In this document: piece by piece, positions 28,894 to 43,800 of the stretch
How the letters are laid out: every line of letters begins with the position of its first letter
How positions within the stretch are numbered: position 1 is the stretch's first letter
Source of the DNA: Providencia manganoxydans
GTDB lineage: Bacteria > Pseudomonadota > Gammaproteobacteria > Enterobacterales > Enterobacteriaceae
Direction of reading: 5' to 3'
NCBI RefSeq assembly: GCF_016618195.1
Contig: NZ_CP067099.1
Coordinates: forward strand, 434,001-498,000
DNA length: 64,000 nucleotides
Position numbers and translations under genes: made by a program
Notes under the pieces: generated by a model
The model's database searches: none
The model's input: only the letters and a program-made list of their open reading frames with translations
Told to the model about the DNA's origin: nothing

Positions 28894-29646
28894 ATGAAAT
28901 CACTGTTTAAGGCAAGTCTTCTGGCAACAACATTAGCATTGGCATTTACTGCTCCACAAGTAATGGCTGCGGAAACTACTGCTAAAGCGCCAACAAGTAG
29001 CGCATTTAAATCAGCCGAAGAACGCAATGCCTATGCATTAGGTGCGTCTTTAGGGCGCTATATGCAAAACTCACTGGAAGAGCAAAAAAGCATCGGTGTA
29101 AACCTAGATAAAGCTCAGCTTCTGGCTGGTGTTCAAGATACTTTCAACGGCAAAAGCAAAATGACTGATACTGAAGTGGAAGAAACTTTACGTCAGTTTG
29201 AAGGCCAAGTTAAACAAGCGGCTGAAAAGAAAATGAAAGATGAATCAGCGGCTAATGAAAAAGCGGGTGCTGAGTACCGCGAAAAATATGCGAAAGAAAA
29301 AGGCGTAGTTAAAACAAAATCAGGCTTACTGTATAAAATCGAAAAAGAAGGTACTGGTGCTAAGCCAAAACCTGAGGATACTGTCGTTGTTAACTACAAA
29401 GGTATGTTAACTGATGGTACTGAGTTTGATAGCTCATATTCACGCAATGAGCCACTGACTATCCCATTAAATTCAGTCATCAAAGGTTGGACTGAAGGTC
29501 TAGTTAATGTGAAAAAAGGCGGTAAAATCCAATTAGTGATCCCTGCTGATCTGGCTTATGGTGAAAACGGTGTTCCAGGTATTCCTGCAAATTCAACGCT
29601 AGTATTTGATGTTGAATTGCTAGATATAAAACCAGCTACAAAATAA
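28894..29646 (+). CDS. fkpA: Periplasmic FKBP-type peptidyl-prolyl isomerase FkpA
   Basis: 250 residues (E. coli 270). The signal peptide is residues 1-25, ending QVMA-A. The N-terminal helical dimerisation domain (~35-130, Lys/Glu-rich) is followed by an FKBP domain (~150-247) with GTEFDSSY and VIKGWTEGL. FkpA is a periplasmic chaperone and prolyl isomerase induced by envelope stress. GGAG lies upstream. The palindrome ATTAGAGGTGCA / TGCACCTCTAAT at 29692-29720 follows the gene. Confidence 0.95.
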   Translation: MKSLFKASLLATTLALAFTAPQVMAAETTAKAPTSSAFKSAEERNAYALGASLGRYMQNSLEEQKSIGVNLDKAQLLAGVQDTFNGKSKMTDTEVEETLRQFEGQVKQAAEKKMKDESAANEKAGAEYREKYAKEKGVVKTKSGLLYKIEKEGTGAKPKPEDTVVVNYKGMLTDGTEFDSSYSRNEPLTIPLNSVIKGWTEGLVNVKKGGKIQLVIPADLAYGENGVPGIPANSTLVFDVELLDIKPATK

Positions 29647-29691
29647 TTTGCCAACAATAGGGCAAAGACTCAGCGAAATTTGAGTGTCTTC

Positions 29692-29720
29692 ATTAGAGGT
29701 GCATTTATTGCACCTCTAAT
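29692..29720 (+). terminator. Palindrome after fkpA, probable terminator
   Basis: Perfect 12-base arms with a 5-base loop, but only a weak T-rich tail. Confidence 0.5.
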
Positions 29721-29943
29721 TATTTGGCCTAGAAATACTATGGTTAATGAGTAATCAATTGATTATTAATAGGTATATAAGAAAATTATAACCAGTTTAG
29801 TCTCCGCTCAATATTTTAAAAACCTGCTAAAATTAAGACTTTTTTTGTTTAAAACTTGTGATAAAACAAACTGTCTTGTACGCAACTGCTTGACGTCAGC
29901 CCTTCGTAGTTTTACCTTCAGTATATTCGGCCTAATTATTTAT

Positions 29944-30021
29944 CGCCATATTTGCTGACCGCGAACAATGCAATGAAGCTCAAAGCATCGAACAATTAAC
30001 GCTTCATTCGTCAGTATGGCG
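29944..30021 (+). promoter_or_regulatory. Long interrupted stem-loop in the yheO leader
   Basis: Three nested pairings occur in order: CGCCATA (29944-29950) with TATGGCG (30015-30021), CTGAC (29955-29959) with GTCAG (30010-30014), and AATGAAGC (29972-29979) with GCTTCATT (30001-30008). The structure ends 33 bases before the yheO start. The rest of 29721-30054 holds no gene. Confidence 0.55.
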
Positions 30022-30054
30022 AATTTGCTTACACTTGAAGGATGGTGTTTAAAA

Positions 30055-30759
30055 ATGTCTAACTCAGTACTTTCGAACGACCACAGTGATATTAATTTAT
30101 TAAATAACGAGCCTTTTACCGCGGTTGACCATGAAATTTTAAAATCATATGAAGCCGCCGTAGATGGCTTAGCTATGTTGATAGGTGCACATTGTGAAAT
30201 TGTCCTTCATTCATTGGAAGATTTAAAATGTTCAGCCGTCAGAATAGCCAATGGGCAACATACTGGGCGTCAAATAGGATCACCAATTACTGATCTCGCA
30301 TTACGTATGCTGCATGATATGGCTGATGAAGAATCAAATGTCTCTAAGGCCTATTTCACCAAAGCGAAAAGTGGTGATTTAATGAAATCAGTCACAATAG
30401 CTATCCGTAACCGTCATCAGCGTGTTATCGGGCTATTGTGTATTAATATGAACCTTGATGTTCCATTTTCTGAAATTATTAAAAGTTTTGTTCCAGAAGA
30501 AAAACAAGAGATTACTTCTGATGTTAACTTTGCTTCTTCAGTCGATGACCTTGTTGCACAAACATTAGAATTTACGATTGAAGAGGTGGGAGCAGATCGT
30601 AACGTATCAAACAATGCGAAAAACAAGCAAGTTGTACTCAACCTGTACGAAAAAGGTATTTTTGATATTAAAGATGCCATCAACCAAGTGGCAGATCGTT
30701 TAAATATCTCTAAACATACGGTTTATCTTTATATTCGCCAATTTAAGAGTGAGGAATGA
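30055..30759 (+). CDS. yheO: YheO-family transcriptional regulator
   Basis: 234 residues: an N-terminal YheO/PAS-like sensing domain ([21 protein letters not shown]) and a C-terminal helix-turn-helix ([23 protein letters not shown]). Homologues are putative DNA-binding proteins of unknown target. An in-frame ATG at 30016 lies inside the leader stem and has no ribosome site; Met 30055 matches the E. coli start (MSRSLLTNE) and has AAGGA at a rather long spacing. Overlaps tusD by 4 bases (ATGA), so it heads a yheO-tusDCB operon. Confidence 0.92.
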   Translation: MSNSVLSNDHSDINLLNNEPFTAVDHEILKSYEAAVDGLAMLIGAHCEIVLHSLEDLKCSAVRIANGQHTGRQIGSPITDLALRMLHDMADEESNVSKAYFTKAKSGDLMKSVTIAIRNRHQRVIGLLCINMNLDVPFSEIIKSFVPEEKQEITSDVNFASSVDDLVAQTLEFTIEEVGADRNVSNNAKNKQVVLNLYEKGIFDIKDAINQVADRLNISKHTVYLYIRQFKSEE

Positions 30760-31157
30760 GTCAACAACCTCTCACATACTGCTTGTTAGTAACGGGGCCT
30801 GCTTATGGCACTCAGCAAGCGACCAGCGCCTATCAATTTGCTTGTGCTCTTCTGAAAGAAGGGCACCGCTTAAAAACACTCTTTTTTTATAGTGAAGGAG
30901 TGGCAAATGCGAACGAATTAACCTCCCCCGCCAATGATGAGTTCAATTTAGTTAAAGCATGGCAGCAACTGGCAGAAACAGCGGGCTGTGAAATGCACAT
31001 TTGCGTTTCTGCGGCACTTCGTCGAGGAGTTGTTGATGATGAGCAAGCTAAACTATTAAGATTGCCATCAAACAACTTAGGTGCCGGTTTTACCATGAGT
31101 GGGCTAGGAAGTTTAGCTGAGGCAATGATGATAGCAGACCGAACCATCCGTTTCTGA
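30756..31157 (+). CDS. tusD: Sulfurtransferase TusD
   Basis: 133 residues, DsrE-like fold. Part of the TusBCD hexamer that passes persulfide sulfur from TusA to TusE for 2-thiouridine in tRNA wobble positions. Cys83 in [12 protein letters not shown] corresponds to the sulfur-carrying Cys78 of E. coli TusD. Coupled to yheO upstream and 7 bases from tusC. Confidence 0.94.
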   Translation: MSQQPLTYCLLVTGPAYGTQQATSAYQFACALLKEGHRLKTLFFYSEGVANANELTSPANDEFNLVKAWQQLAETAGCEMHICVSAALRRGVVDDEQAKLLRLPSNNLGAGFTMSGLGSLAEAMMIADRTIRF

Positions 31158-31164
31158 GGCTGAC

Positions 31165-31524
31165 ATGAAAAAATTTGCCTTTGTTTTTACATCAATGCCC
31201 CATGGAAATAACAGTGGTCGTGAAGGGCTGGATGCGCTATTAGCCACATCCGCATTGACTGAAGATATCAGTGTCTTTTTTCTCTCTGATGGTGTTTGCC
31301 AATTGCTTGCTCATCAAAGCCCTCAAGAAATATTGGCAAGAGACTATATTTCAACATTTAAAGTTCTTCCTCTCTACGACATTGATAAAATTTATATCTG
31401 TGCGGATTCATTAGCGGAAAGAGGGATTAGCGAGCACAGCGAATGGGTGGTGGAAGCAACTGTCATCAGTTCGACACAAATTCGCGATAAATTATCTGAC
31501 TTTGATGTTGTGCTTAAATTTTGA
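31165..31524 (+). CDS. tusC: Sulfur relay protein TusC
   Basis: 119 residues, DsrF-like subunit of TusBCD. The N-terminus [23 protein letters not shown] is typical, with the middle stretch [11 protein letters not shown]. Follows tusD at 7 bases; the stop lies 20 bases before the tusB ATG. Confidence 0.93.
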   Translation: MKKFAFVFTSMPHGNNSGREGLDALLATSALTEDISVFFLSDGVCQLLAHQSPQEILARDYISTFKVLPLYDIDKIYICADSLAERGISEHSEWVVEATVISSTQIRDKLSDFDVVLKF

Positions 31525-31544
31525 TCTGTTGTAGGATCTTTTCT

Positions 31545-31832
31545 ATGCTTTATACTATAGCCGCTTCACCTTTCCAGTGTGACTTCACGGCAATATTAAG
31601 GCTAATTACGCCTAATGATGCTGTATTACTACTGCAAGATGGTGTTGTTGCCGCAATTAGGCAATCTTCCCATCTAGGTGAACTTCAAAAAAAAGGTGTA
31701 CCAATCTACGCATTAAGTGCAGATGTTAATGCGCGGGGCTTACAGTATATGATTTCAGAGCAGGTAACTTTAGCCTCATATCAGGATTTTGTTCAACTAA
31801 CTGTGAGCCATAAACAACATTTTGCCCTATAA
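31545..31832 (+). CDS. tusB: Sulfur relay protein TusB
   Basis: 95 residues, DsrH-like third subunit of TusBCD, the same length as in E. coli. LLLQDGVVAAI is the family motif. Met 31545 is chosen over a TTG 24 bases earlier because AGGA lies upstream at good spacing and it starts MLYTIAASPF like other TusB proteins. Confidence 0.93.
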   Translation: MLYTIAASPFQCDFTAILRLITPNDAVLLLQDGVVAAIRQSSHLGELQKKGVPIYALSADVNARGLQYMISEQVTLASYQDFVQLTVSHKQHFAL

Positions 31833-31855
31833 ATGGGTTAAAAGTTGTATATTTC

Positions 31856-32911
<1,056 letters not shown>

Positions 32912-32994
32912 TTTCGCCACATTAGTGATGCTTCTTAGGGTAGCCTTCCGCTACCCTTTATATGATGAATTGAACGCCCACGAGAGAGGAAAAA

Positions 32995-35127
32995 ATGGCC
33001 CGTCAAACGCCCATATCACGCTATCGTAACATCGGTATCAGTGCACACATCGACGCCGGTAAAACAACAACTTCTGAACGTATTCTGTTTTATACAGGTG
33101 TAAACCATAAAATTGGTGAAACGCACGAAGGTTCTGCAACAATGGACTGGATGGAACAGGAGCAAGAGCGTGGTATCACTATCACGTCTGCTGCGACTAC
33201 TGCATTCTGGTCTGGTATGGCAAAACAGTTCGAGCCACACCGTGTTAACATCATCGACACCCCAGGACACGTTGACTTCACAATCGAAGTAGAACGTTCA
33301 ATGCGTGTTCTTGATGGCGCAGTAATGGTTTACTGTGCAGTTGGTGGTGTTCAGCCACAGTCTGAAACTGTATGGCGTCAGGCTAACAAATATCAAGTTC
33401 CACGTATCGCGTTCGTTAACAAAATGGACCGTATGGGAGCTAACTTCCTGCGCGTTGTTGATCAACTGAAAACGCGTTTGGGAGCAAACCCAGTTCCACT
33501 ACAACTGCCTGTTGGTGCTGAAGAAGGCTTCACCGGTGTTGTTGACTTGATCAAAATGAAAGCGATCAAGTGGAGCGATGAAGATCAGGGCGTTACCTTC
33601 GAATACGAAGATATCCCTGCTGATATGCAAGATCTAGCTGAAGAATGGCACAACTTCTTAGTTGAGTCAGCAGCAGAAGCATCAGAAGAGCTGATGGAAA
33701 AATATTTGGGCGGTGATGAACTGTCTGAAGCTGAAATCAAAGCTGCTCTTCGTCAACGCGTTCTTGCAAGCGAAATTATCCTGGTTACCTGTGGTTCTGC
33801 ATTTAAGAACAAAGGTGTTCAGGCGATGCTGGATGCAGTAATCGAGTTCTTACCAGCACCTACAGATGTACCTGCAATTAAAGGTATTCTGGATGATGGT
33901 AAAGATACTCCAGCTGAACGTCACGCAAGTGACGATGAGCCATTCTCATCTTTAGCATTTAAAATTGCAACCGACCCGTTTGTTGGTAACTTGACGTTCT
34001 TCCGTGTCTACTCTGGTTTTGTTAACTCAGGTGACACTGTTCTGAACCCAGTTAAATCCAAAAAAGAACGTTTTGGTCGTATCGTTCAGATGCACGCTAA
34101 CAAGCGTGAAGAGATCAAAGAAGTTCGCGCTGGTGACATCGCGGCTGCTATCGGTCTGAAAGATGTTACTACAGGTGATACTCTGTGTGCAGTTGATGCG
34201 CCAATCATCTTAGAACGTATGGAATTCCCAGAGCCAGTAATCTCTGTTGCAATTGAACCAAAAACTAAAGCTGACCAAGAAAAAATGGGTATCGCTCTGG
34301 GCCGTTTGGCTCAAGAAGATCCATCATTCCGCGTATCAAGTGATGAAGAAACGGGTCAAACCATCATCGCTGGTATGGGTGAATTGCACTTGGACGTTCT
34401 AGTTGACCGTATGCGTCGTGAGTTCAAAGTTGAAGCGAACGTAGGTAAACCACAAGTTGCTTACCGTGAAGCTATCACAATGAAAGTTACCGATATTGAA
34501 GGTAAGCACGCTAAGCAGTCTGGTGGTCGTGGTCAGTATGGTCATGTTGTTATCGACATGTTCCCACTGGACAAAACAGACAAAGACGGCAAGGCAATGG
34601 ACTACGAATTTATCAACGAAATCAAGGGTGGTGTAATTCCAACTGAATACATCCCTGCGGTTGATAAAGGTCTTCAAGAGCAGCTGAAATCAGGTCCTCT
34701 GGCTGGTTACCCAGTTCTTAACATGGGTGTTCGTCTACATTTCGGTTCTTACCATGATGTTGACTCCTCTGAACTGGCGTTTAAACTGGCGGCATCGATC
34801 GCGTTTAAAGATGGCTTCAAAAAAGCAAAACCTGTTCTGCTTGAGCCAATCATGAAAGTTGAAGTGGAAACACCTGAAGACTACATGGGCGACGTTATTG
34901 GTGACCTGAACCGTCGTCGTGGTATGATTGAAGGTATGGATGACATGGTCGGTGGTATTGGCAAAATTGTTCGTGCACAAGTACCATTGTCAGAAATGTT
35001 TGGTTACGCTACTGACCTGCGTTCACAAACGCAAGGCCGCGCTTCATACTCTATGGAGTTCTTGAAGTACGAAGCAGCACCAACCAACGTTGCACAAGCT
35101 GTTATCGAAGCTCGTAACGCTAAATAA
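32995..35127 (+). CDS. fusA: Elongation factor G
   Basis: 710 residues, GTPase of ribosomal translocation and recycling. Motifs [10 protein letters not shown] near the N-terminus, DTPGHVDF and NKMDR are intact, and all five EF-G domains are present by length (E. coli 704). GAGAGGAA lies before the ATG. Codon use is strongly biased, as expected of a highly expressed gene. Confidence 0.98.
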   Translation: MARQTPISRYRNIGISAHIDAGKTTTSERILFYTGVNHKIGETHEGSATMDWMEQEQERGITITSAATTAFWSGMAKQFEPHRVNIIDTPGHVDFTIEVERSMRVLDGAVMVYCAVGGVQPQSETVWRQANKYQVPRIAFVNKMDRMGANFLRVVDQLKTRLGANPVPLQLPVGAEEGFTGVVDLIKMKAIKWSDEDQGVTFEYEDIPADMQDLAEEWHNFLVESAAEASEELMEKYLGGDELSEAEIKAALRQRVLASEIILVTCGSAFKNKGVQAMLDAVIEFLPAPTDVPAIKGILDDGKDTPAERHASDDEPFSSLAFKIATDPFVGNLTFFRVYSGFVNSGDTVLNPVKSKKERFGRIVQMHANKREEIKEVRAGDIAAAIGLKDVTTGDTLCAVDAPIILERMEFPEPVISVAIEPKTKADQEKMGIALGRLAQEDPSFRVSSDEETGQTIIAGMGELHLDVLVDRMRREFKVEANVGKPQVAYREAITMKVTDIEGKHAKQSGGRGQYGHVVIDMFPLDKTDKDGKAMDYEFINEIKGGVIPTEYIPAVDKGLQEQLKSGPLAGYPVLNMGVRLHFGSYHDVDSSELAFKLAASIAFKDGFKKAKPVLLEPIMKVEVETPEDYMGDVIGDLNRRRGMIEGMDDMVGGIGKIVRAQVPLSEMFGYATDLRSQTQGRASYSMEFLKYEAAPTNVAQAVIEARNAK

Positions 35128-35177
35128 TCGGTTTTAATCGATTTAACTACTTTAATTAAGTTCCCTCTTTATAGTGA

Positions 35178-36389
<1,212 letters not shown>

Positions 36390-36409
36390 TCACAACCCAC
36401 TTTAGTGAA

Positions 36410-36435
36410 AAGGGCATCTATAGGATGCCCTTTTT
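36410..36435 (+). terminator. Intrinsic terminator of tuf
   Basis: GGGCATC and GATGCCC form the stem at 36412-36430, followed by TTTTT. Confidence 0.85.
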
Positions 36436-37065
36436 ATACTTGAAATAATTCAAGACGCATTTAATTGATGGTGCAGTTAGTACTATCAATAACGTGGTGT
36501 CTGGGATTTTATCGAGTATAACGTTGTAAAATTAAGAACCTATCTCATCAATAGTTGTTGAAATTATTGGTGAGATAGGCTCTGAAACAACGAAATATCA
36601 ACTGTATCAGCAGCTTTGTGCAGTTATATGAGATTTATTAAGGTTTTGCTCAGAAGATATGGTATATTTTACCGTTGCCAGATTTAGAAATTCGTTTTCA
36701 TAAATAAAATGGCAAAAAATTTGCTGGGCATGCTAGAAATGGCCTGTGAAATAGATAGTGCGAACGTATCGGCCTGTCTTTTAACTTTGCAGGTGTTGTC
36801 AATGATACCCCTTTCTGACTTAGCAAGCTTGGCTGGTAGTATATACCCCAAATAATTCGAGTTGCAGGTAGGCGACAAGCGAAGATAGGCGGGGAGCATA
36901 GATAAACTATGTGACCCGGTTAGCTGAGCGTAGTCAACACCGCTGCAACTTGAAGAATTGAGGGTATATAAGGGATATGTTGGCATATTCTATTGGTTCG
37001 GTCAGCTGGTCTTACATTTGTAAGCTAGCGGGCTTTATACATACTTCATGGTAACAGGTTGAATT
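36436..37065. other. tuf-secE spacer, gene-free, rich in inverted repeats
   Basis: About 630 bases with no gene. It holds a strong hairpin, CCTATCTCATCAATA (36539-36553) with TATTGGTGAGATAGG (36565-36579), one mismatch in 15, and palindrome copy D (36841-36968). The secE promoter must lie in the last ~100 bases; I found no clear match. Confidence 0.6.
36841..36968 (-). repeat. Dispersed imperfect palindrome, copy D
   Basis: About 128 bases between ATATACCCCAAATAATTCGAG and the inverse end GAATTGAGGGTATAT. Inside the ends, GTTGCAG and CTGCAAC pair. The minus strand carries GTTGACTACGCTCAGCTAAC and the central CACATAGTTTATCTATG, the best-conserved part of the family. Confidence 0.85.
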
Positions 37066-37452
37066 ATGAGTGCGAATAGCGAAGCTCAAGGAAGTGGACG
37101 CGGTGTAGACGTCTTTAAGTGGGTCGTGGTTGCGGTCCTGCTAATGATTGCTATAGTTGGCAACTATTACTTCCGTCAATATAATCTCGCGCTGCGTGCT
37201 TTTGCTGTTGTGGTTGTTGTCGCCATTGCAGGGGCTGTCGCTTTGTGGACCACAAAGGGCAAACAAACATTAGCGTTTGCGCGTGAAGCTCGCATTGAAA
37301 TGCGAAAAGTGATTTGGCCAACTCGCCAAGAAGCATTACAAACGACTTTGATTGTTGCTGTAGTAACGGCTGTTATGTCGTTAATACTGTGGGGATTAGA
37401 TGGTATCCTAGTACGTTTAGTTTCGTTTATTACAAGCCTGAGGTTATTCTAA
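37066..37452 (+). CDS. secE: Protein translocase subunit SecE
   Basis: 128 residues with three membrane helices (E. coli 127). The conserved cytoplasmic amphipathic segment [20 protein letters not shown] precedes the last helix. Part of SecYEG. It ends one base before nusG begins, so the two form one operon. Confidence 0.97.
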   Translation: MSANSEAQGSGRGVDVFKWVVVAVLLMIAIVGNYYFRQYNLALRAFAVVVVVAIAGAVALWTTKGKQTLAFAREARIEMRKVIWPTRQEALQTTLIVAVVTAVMSLILWGLDGILVRLVSFITSLRLF

Positions 37453-37998
37453 ATGTCAGATTCACCTAAAAAGCGCTGGTATGTGATTCAGGCTTTCTCT
37501 GGTTTTGAAGGCCGTGTAGCGCAGTCCCTGCGCGAACATATCAAATTACATGGTATGGAAGACTCTTTCGGCGAAGTTATGGTGCCAACGGAAGAAGTTG
37601 TTGAGATCCGTAGTGGTCAGCGCCGTAAGAGTGAACGTAAGTTTTTTCCAGGCTATGTATTAGTTCAAATGGTTATGAATGATGAGTCATGGCACTTAGT
37701 ACGTAGCGTACCTCGTGTTATGGGCTTTATCGGTGGGACTTCGGATCGCCCTGCACCAATTAGTGATAAAGAAGTTGATGCGATTATGAATCGCCTGCAA
37801 CAAGTTGGTGATAAACCACGTCCGAAAACCTTGTTTGAGCCGGGTGAAATGGTTCGTGTTAGCGATGGTCCATTTGCTGACTTTAACGGTGTTGTGGAAG
37901 AAGTGGATTATGAAAAGAGCCGCTTGAAGGTCTCTGTATCTATTTTCGGTCGTGCGACGCCTGTCGAGTTGGATTTCAGCCAAGTCGAAAAAGCATAG
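37453..37998 (+). CDS. nusG: Transcription termination/antitermination protein NusG
   Basis: 181 residues: an NGN domain ([29 protein letters not shown]) that binds RNA polymerase, and a C-terminal KOW domain ([16 protein letters not shown]) that binds Rho or S10. Identical in length to E. coli NusG. Directly abuts secE. Confidence 0.98.
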   Translation: MSDSPKKRWYVIQAFSGFEGRVAQSLREHIKLHGMEDSFGEVMVPTEEVVEIRSGQRRKSERKFFPGYVLVQMVMNDESWHLVRSVPRVMGFIGGTSDRPAPISDKEVDAIMNRLQQVGDKPRPKTLFEPGEMVRVSDGPFADFNGVVEEVDYEKSRLKVSVSIFGRATPVELDFSQVEKA

Positions 37999-38017
37999 TC
38001 TTAGCGACAAAACTGGC

Positions 38018-38046
38018 TTGCAAAAGGTGTGAAATTTATCTATAAT
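38018..38046 (+). promoter_or_regulatory. Sigma-70 promoter of rplK
   Basis: TTGCAA (38018-38023), 17 bases, TATAAT (38041-38046), followed by TTCGCGCC. A near-consensus promoter 119 bases before rplK, just after nusG; the leader between is expected to contain the L1-binding site. Confidence 0.85.
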
Positions 38047-38116
38047 TTCGCGCCTTTTGTTTTTTACGTTACGCAAAATTAGCCGTAAAAGTTAATTTGC
38101 GGGGCGTGTTAATTAA

Positions 38117-39298
<1,182 letters not shown>

Positions 39299-39340
39299 TA
39301 CCTTAGCTGATAGCTAATTTGGTAATTAAACTTTACCTTT

Positions 39341-39367
39341 GCGTCAGATTTGTATAAAATCTGACGC
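39341..39367 (+). terminator. Strong hairpin between rplA and rplJ
   Basis: Perfect 11-base arms GCGTCAGATTT and AAATCTGACGC with a 5-base loop. No T run follows, so a processing site or partial terminator is as likely. Confidence 0.5.
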
Positions 39368-39399
39368 CTTGAGTTTGTTAGTGCTATTTAAAGTGTTAG

Positions 39400-39620
39400 C
39401 AAACCACGAATTTCGGTATGGAGTCTGGCCTTTCCAGACCCCGTCCAAGACCGCAGGTGTGGTTCTTAGTTATTAATAACTACTTAATTTACCTGCGTAG
39501 ACGGTGACAGAGATACCCAGAATTTTATTTTGGCTTCTGCTCACCGTGTTTTAGCGCCCTACACATGTCGTGTTTGGGTGATGTGAGTCCCGGGGTTTCC
39601 CGGTTAATCCAGGAGCAAGA
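39400..39620 (+). promoter_or_regulatory. L10 leader of the rplJL mRNA
   Basis: A GC-richer leader of about 220 bases before rplJ, with stem elements such as GGTCTGGAAAGG-type pairing at 39423-39440 and GTCCCGGGGTTTCCCGG near the ribosome site. In enterobacteria the L10-(L7/L12)4 complex binds this leader to repress translation. Assigned by position and folding, similar to the E. coli leader. Promoter not assigned. Confidence 0.65.
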
Positions 39621-39625
39621 AGCTA

Positions 39626-40123
39626 ATGGCACTAAATCTTCAAGACAAACAAGCGATTGTTGCTGAAGTCAGCGAAGTAGCCAAAGGCGCGCTTTCTGCA
39701 GTTGTTGCTGATTCACGCGGCGTAACTGTAGCAAAAATGACTGAACTGCGTAAAGCAGGTCGCGAAGCTGGCGTTTATATCCGTGTTGTTCGTAACACAC
39801 TGATCCGCCGTGCTGTTGAAGGAACTTCTTATGATGTTCTGAAAGACGCGTTTGTTGGTCCAACCTTAATTGCTTTCTCTAACGAACACCCGGGCGCTGC
39901 TGCTCGTCTGTTCAAAGAGTTCGCGAAAGCGAATCCAGCATTTGAGATTAAAGCTGCGGCCTTTGAAGGTGAGTTAATCCAAGCGAAAGATATCGATCGT
40001 CTGGCAACACTCCCAACTTACGAAGAAGCAATCGCACGCCTGATGTCAACCATGAAAGAAGCCGCTGCAGGCAAACTGGTTCGTACTCTGGCTGCTCTGC
40101 GCGATCAGAAAGAAGCTGCATAA
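39626..40123 (+). CDS. rplJ: 50S ribosomal protein L10
   Basis: 165 residues as in E. coli, starting [20 protein letters not shown]. Anchors L7/L12 dimers to the ribosome and, with them, autoregulates through the leader. AGGAGC precedes the ATG. Confidence 0.98.
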   Translation: MALNLQDKQAIVAEVSEVAKGALSAVVADSRGVTVAKMTELRKAGREAGVYIRVVRNTLIRRAVEGTSYDVLKDAFVGPTLIAFSNEHPGAAARLFKEFAKANPAFEIKAAAFEGELIQAKDIDRLATLPTYEEAIARLMSTMKEAAAGKLVRTLAALRDQKEAA

Positions 40124-40183
40124 GCCCTTTCCTTCGTTGCTTTTTAACGTATAAACTATTTCTGAATTTTAGGAACACTTGTT

Positions 40184-40549
40184 ATGTCTATCACTAAAGA
40201 CCAAATCCTTGACGCAGTTGCTGAAATGTCTGTAATGGACGTTGTTGAACTGATCACTATGATGGAAGAAAAATTCGGCGTTTCTGCTGCTGCTGCTGTA
40301 GCTGTAGCTGCGGGCCCAGCTGAAGCTGCTGAAGAAAAAACTGAGTTCGACGTTGTTCTGTCTGCTGTTGGCGGTAACAAAGTTGCAGTTATCAAAGCAG
40401 TTCGTGGTGCAACCGGTCTTGGCCTGAAAGAAGCTAAAGATATGGTAGAATCTGCGCCAGCAGTTATCAAAGAAGCTGCTAGCAAAGACGAAGCTGAAAC
40501 TCTGAAAAAATCTCTTGAAGAAGCTGGTGCTTCTGTTGAGCTTAAATAA
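40184..40549 (+). CDS. rplL: 50S ribosomal protein L7/L12
   Basis: 121 residues. An N-terminal dimerisation helix pair, an Ala-rich hinge ([19 protein letters not shown]) and the C-terminal domain with [12 protein letters not shown] that recruits translation factors. Four or more copies per ribosome. Followed by the rpoB attenuator. Confidence 0.98.
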   Translation: MSITKDQILDAVAEMSVMDVVELITMMEEKFGVSAAAAVAVAAGPAEAAEEKTEFDVVLSAVGGNKVAVIKAVRGATGLGLKEAKDMVESAPAVIKEAASKDEAETLKKSLEEAGASVELK

Positions 40550-40587
40550 GTTCAGTTTTCAGTTTGCAGCCTAACTTAAAGGCTGAT

Positions 40588-40618
40588 GGCTGGTGATTTT
40601 TTAATCACCAGCCTTTTT
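40588..40618 (+). terminator. Attenuator between rplL and rpoB
   Basis: GGCTGGTGATT (40588-40598) and AATCACCAGCC (40603-40613), then TTTTT. As in E. coli, partial termination here should lower rpoBC relative to rplJL. The remaining 40619-40897 holds no gene. Confidence 0.8.
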
Positions 40619-40897
40619 GCGCTGTAAAGCGTGATTGGGTGTTAACAGCTTTTTCACGCAATTTTGATGTTAACAAACCCTCCAATACTTCTTTCTATTG
40701 ACGACTTAATATACTGTGTTCTCAGCTACGACCCGCTCGGGTAGCTCGGTAGTCAGAGTGGCACAATGAAATGATTTAAGAGTAATAGCAATGAGTATTA
40801 CGGAAAGTGTTCATTTTCCATTTCAAAAAATAGCGTTAGCGATGCTGTCCTTATGGACGGACAGAGTGGGTCACTGATCAGCGAGCTGAGGAACCCT

Positions 40898-43800
40898 ATG
40901 GTTTACTCCTATACCGAGAAAAAACGTATTCGTAAGGATTTTGGTAAACGTCCACAAGTGTTGGATGTACCTTATCTCCTTTCTATCCAACTTGACTCGT
41001 TCCAGAAGTTTATCGAGCAAGATCCTGATGGTCAGAACGGGCTGGAAGCAGCATTCCGTTCTGTGTTTCCTATTCAGAGCTACAGCGGCAATGCTGAACT
41101 GCAATATGTCAGCTACCGCCTAGGTGAGCCTGTTTTTGACGTTAAAGAATGTCAAATCCGTGGTGTCACGTACTCTGCGCCATTGCGTGTTAAGTTACGC
41201 CTCATTGTTTATGAGCGTGAAGCACCTGAAGGCACCGTAAAAGACATCAAAGAACAAGAAGTCTACATGGGTGAAATTCCACTCATGACCGAAAACGGTA
41301 CTTTCGTTATTAACGGTACTGAGCGTGTTATCGTTTCTCAGTTACACCGTAGCCCAGGTGTGTTCTTCGACAGCGACAAAGGTAAAACACACTCATCAGG
41401 TAAAGTCCTGTATAACGCGCGTATTATCCCTTACCGTGGTTCATGGCTTGATTTCGAATTCGATCCGAAAGATAACCTGTTTGTACGTATTGACCGTCGC
41501 CGTAAATTACCAGCGACCATTATTCTGCGTGCAATGGATTACAGCACTGAAGACATCTTAAACCTGTTCTTCGAAAAAACTGTTTTCCAAATCCGTGACA
41601 ACAAACTGATGATGACGCTAGTTCCTGAGCGTCTACGTGGTGAAACGGCTTCGTTTGATATCGAAGCAAACGGCAAAGTCTATGTAGAAAAAGGCCGTCG
41701 TATCACTGCTCGTCACATCCGTTTACTGGAGAAAGAAGAAGTCAACAGCATTGAAGTGCCTGTTGAATACATCGCCGGTAAAGTGGTCGCAAGAGATTAC
41801 ATTGATGAAAGCACCGGTGAGCTGATTTGTGCAGCAAACATGGAACTTTCATTAGATATGTTGGCACGCCTGAGCCAGTCTGGTCATAAAACAATTGAAA
41901 CATTGTTTACTAACGACCTAGACCACGGTGCTTATATCTCTGAAACCGTTCGTGTCGACCCAACGAATGACCGCCTGAGTGCATTGGTAGAAATCTACCG
42001 CATGATGCGCCCTGGTGAGCCACCAACTCGTGAAGCTGCTGAAAACTTGTTCGATAACCTGTTCTTCTCTGAAGACCGTTACGACTTGTCTGCGGTAGGT
42101 CGCATGAAGTTCAACCGTTCACTGGGCCGTGATGAAATCGAAGGTTCAGGTATCCTGAGTGAAGAAGACATCATTGATGTGATGCGTAAGCTCATTGATA
42201 TCCGTAACGGTAAAGGCGAAGTCGATGATATCGACCACTTAGGTAACCGTCGTATTCGTTCTGTTGGTGAAATGGCAGAGAACCAGTTCCGTGTAGGTCT
42301 GGTCCGTGTTGAGCGTGCAGTGAAAGAGCGTCTTTCTCTGGGCGACCTTGATGCACTGATGCCACAAGATATGATCAACGCGAAGCCAATTTCTGCGGCA
42401 GTGAAAGAGTTCTTTGGTTCCAGCCAGTTGTCTCAATTTATGGACCAGAACAACCCACTGTCTGAAATCACGCATAAACGCCGTATCTCTGCGTTAGGCC
42501 CTGGTGGTCTGACTCGTGAGCGCGCGGGCTTTGAAGTACGTGACGTTCACCCAACTCACTACGGTCGTGTATGTCCAATCGAAACGCCTGAAGGTCCGAA
42601 CATCGGTCTGATCAACTCATTGTCTGTTTATGCACAGACCAACGAGTATGGTTTCCTTGAAACCCCTTACCGTTTAGTTCGTGATGGTATCGTTACTGAC
42701 GAAATTCACTATCTGTCTGCAATTGAAGAAGGTAACTTCATCATTGCACAGGCAAACACCGTATTAGATGAAGATGGTGGTTTCGTTGAAGAACTGATTA
42801 CTTGTCGTAACCATGGTGAATCAAGCTTATTCAGCCGCGATCAGGTTGAATATATGGACGTTTCGACTCAACAGGTGGTTTCTGTTGGTGCGTCACTGAT
42901 CCCATTCCTTGAACACGATGATGCTAACCGTGCATTGATGGGTGCGAACATGCAACGTCAAGCGGTTCCTACTTTACGTGCTGACAAACCATTAGTCGGT
43001 ACAGGTATGGAACGTGCAGTAGCGGTTGACTCCGGTGTAACTGCGGTTGCAAGACGCGGTGGTTCAGTTCAGTACGTTGATGCGTCACGTATCGTTATCA
43101 AAGTTAACGAAGACGAGATGTATCCAGGCGAAGCTGGAATCGACATTTATAACCTGACTAAATATACCCGTTCTAACCAGAACACCTGTATTAATCAGAT
43201 GCCTTGTGTATCGTTAGGTGAACCAATCGAACGTGGTGACGTGTTAGCTGATGGTCCTTCAACTGACCTTGGTGAATTGGCACTTGGCCAAAACATGCGC
43301 GTGGCATTTATGCCATGGAATGGTTATAACTTCGAAGACTCCATCCTTGTTTCTGAGCGTGTTGTTCAAGAAGACCGTTTCACAACGATCCATATTCAGG
43401 AACTCTCTTGCGTGTCTCGTGACACCAAATTAGGGCCTGAAGAAATTACTGCTGACATTCCAAACGTCGGTGAAGCTGCACTCTCTAAACTCGATGAGTC
43501 TGGTATTGTGTATATCGGTGCTGAAGTTAAAGGCGGCGATATCCTAGTTGGTAAAGTGACACCTAAAGGTGAAACTCAACTGACTCCAGAAGAGAAACTG
43601 CTGCGCGCAATCTTCGGTGAAAAAGCGTCTGACGTTAAAGACTCTTCTTTACGTGTTCCTAACGGTGTTTCCGGTACAGTTATCGATGTACAGGTATTTA
43701 CTCGTGATGGCGTAGAGAAAGACAAACGTGCGCTTGAAATCGAAGAAACTCAGTTACGTGAAGCGAAAAAAGACTTAACTGAAGAGCTACGTATCTTCGA

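Noticed and set aside
36390..37065. tRNA genes expected beside tufB
   Set aside because: No cloverleaf or T-loop GTTCRA sequence is present; the E. coli thrU-tyrU-glyT-thrT genes flank tufB on its other side and are not in this window.
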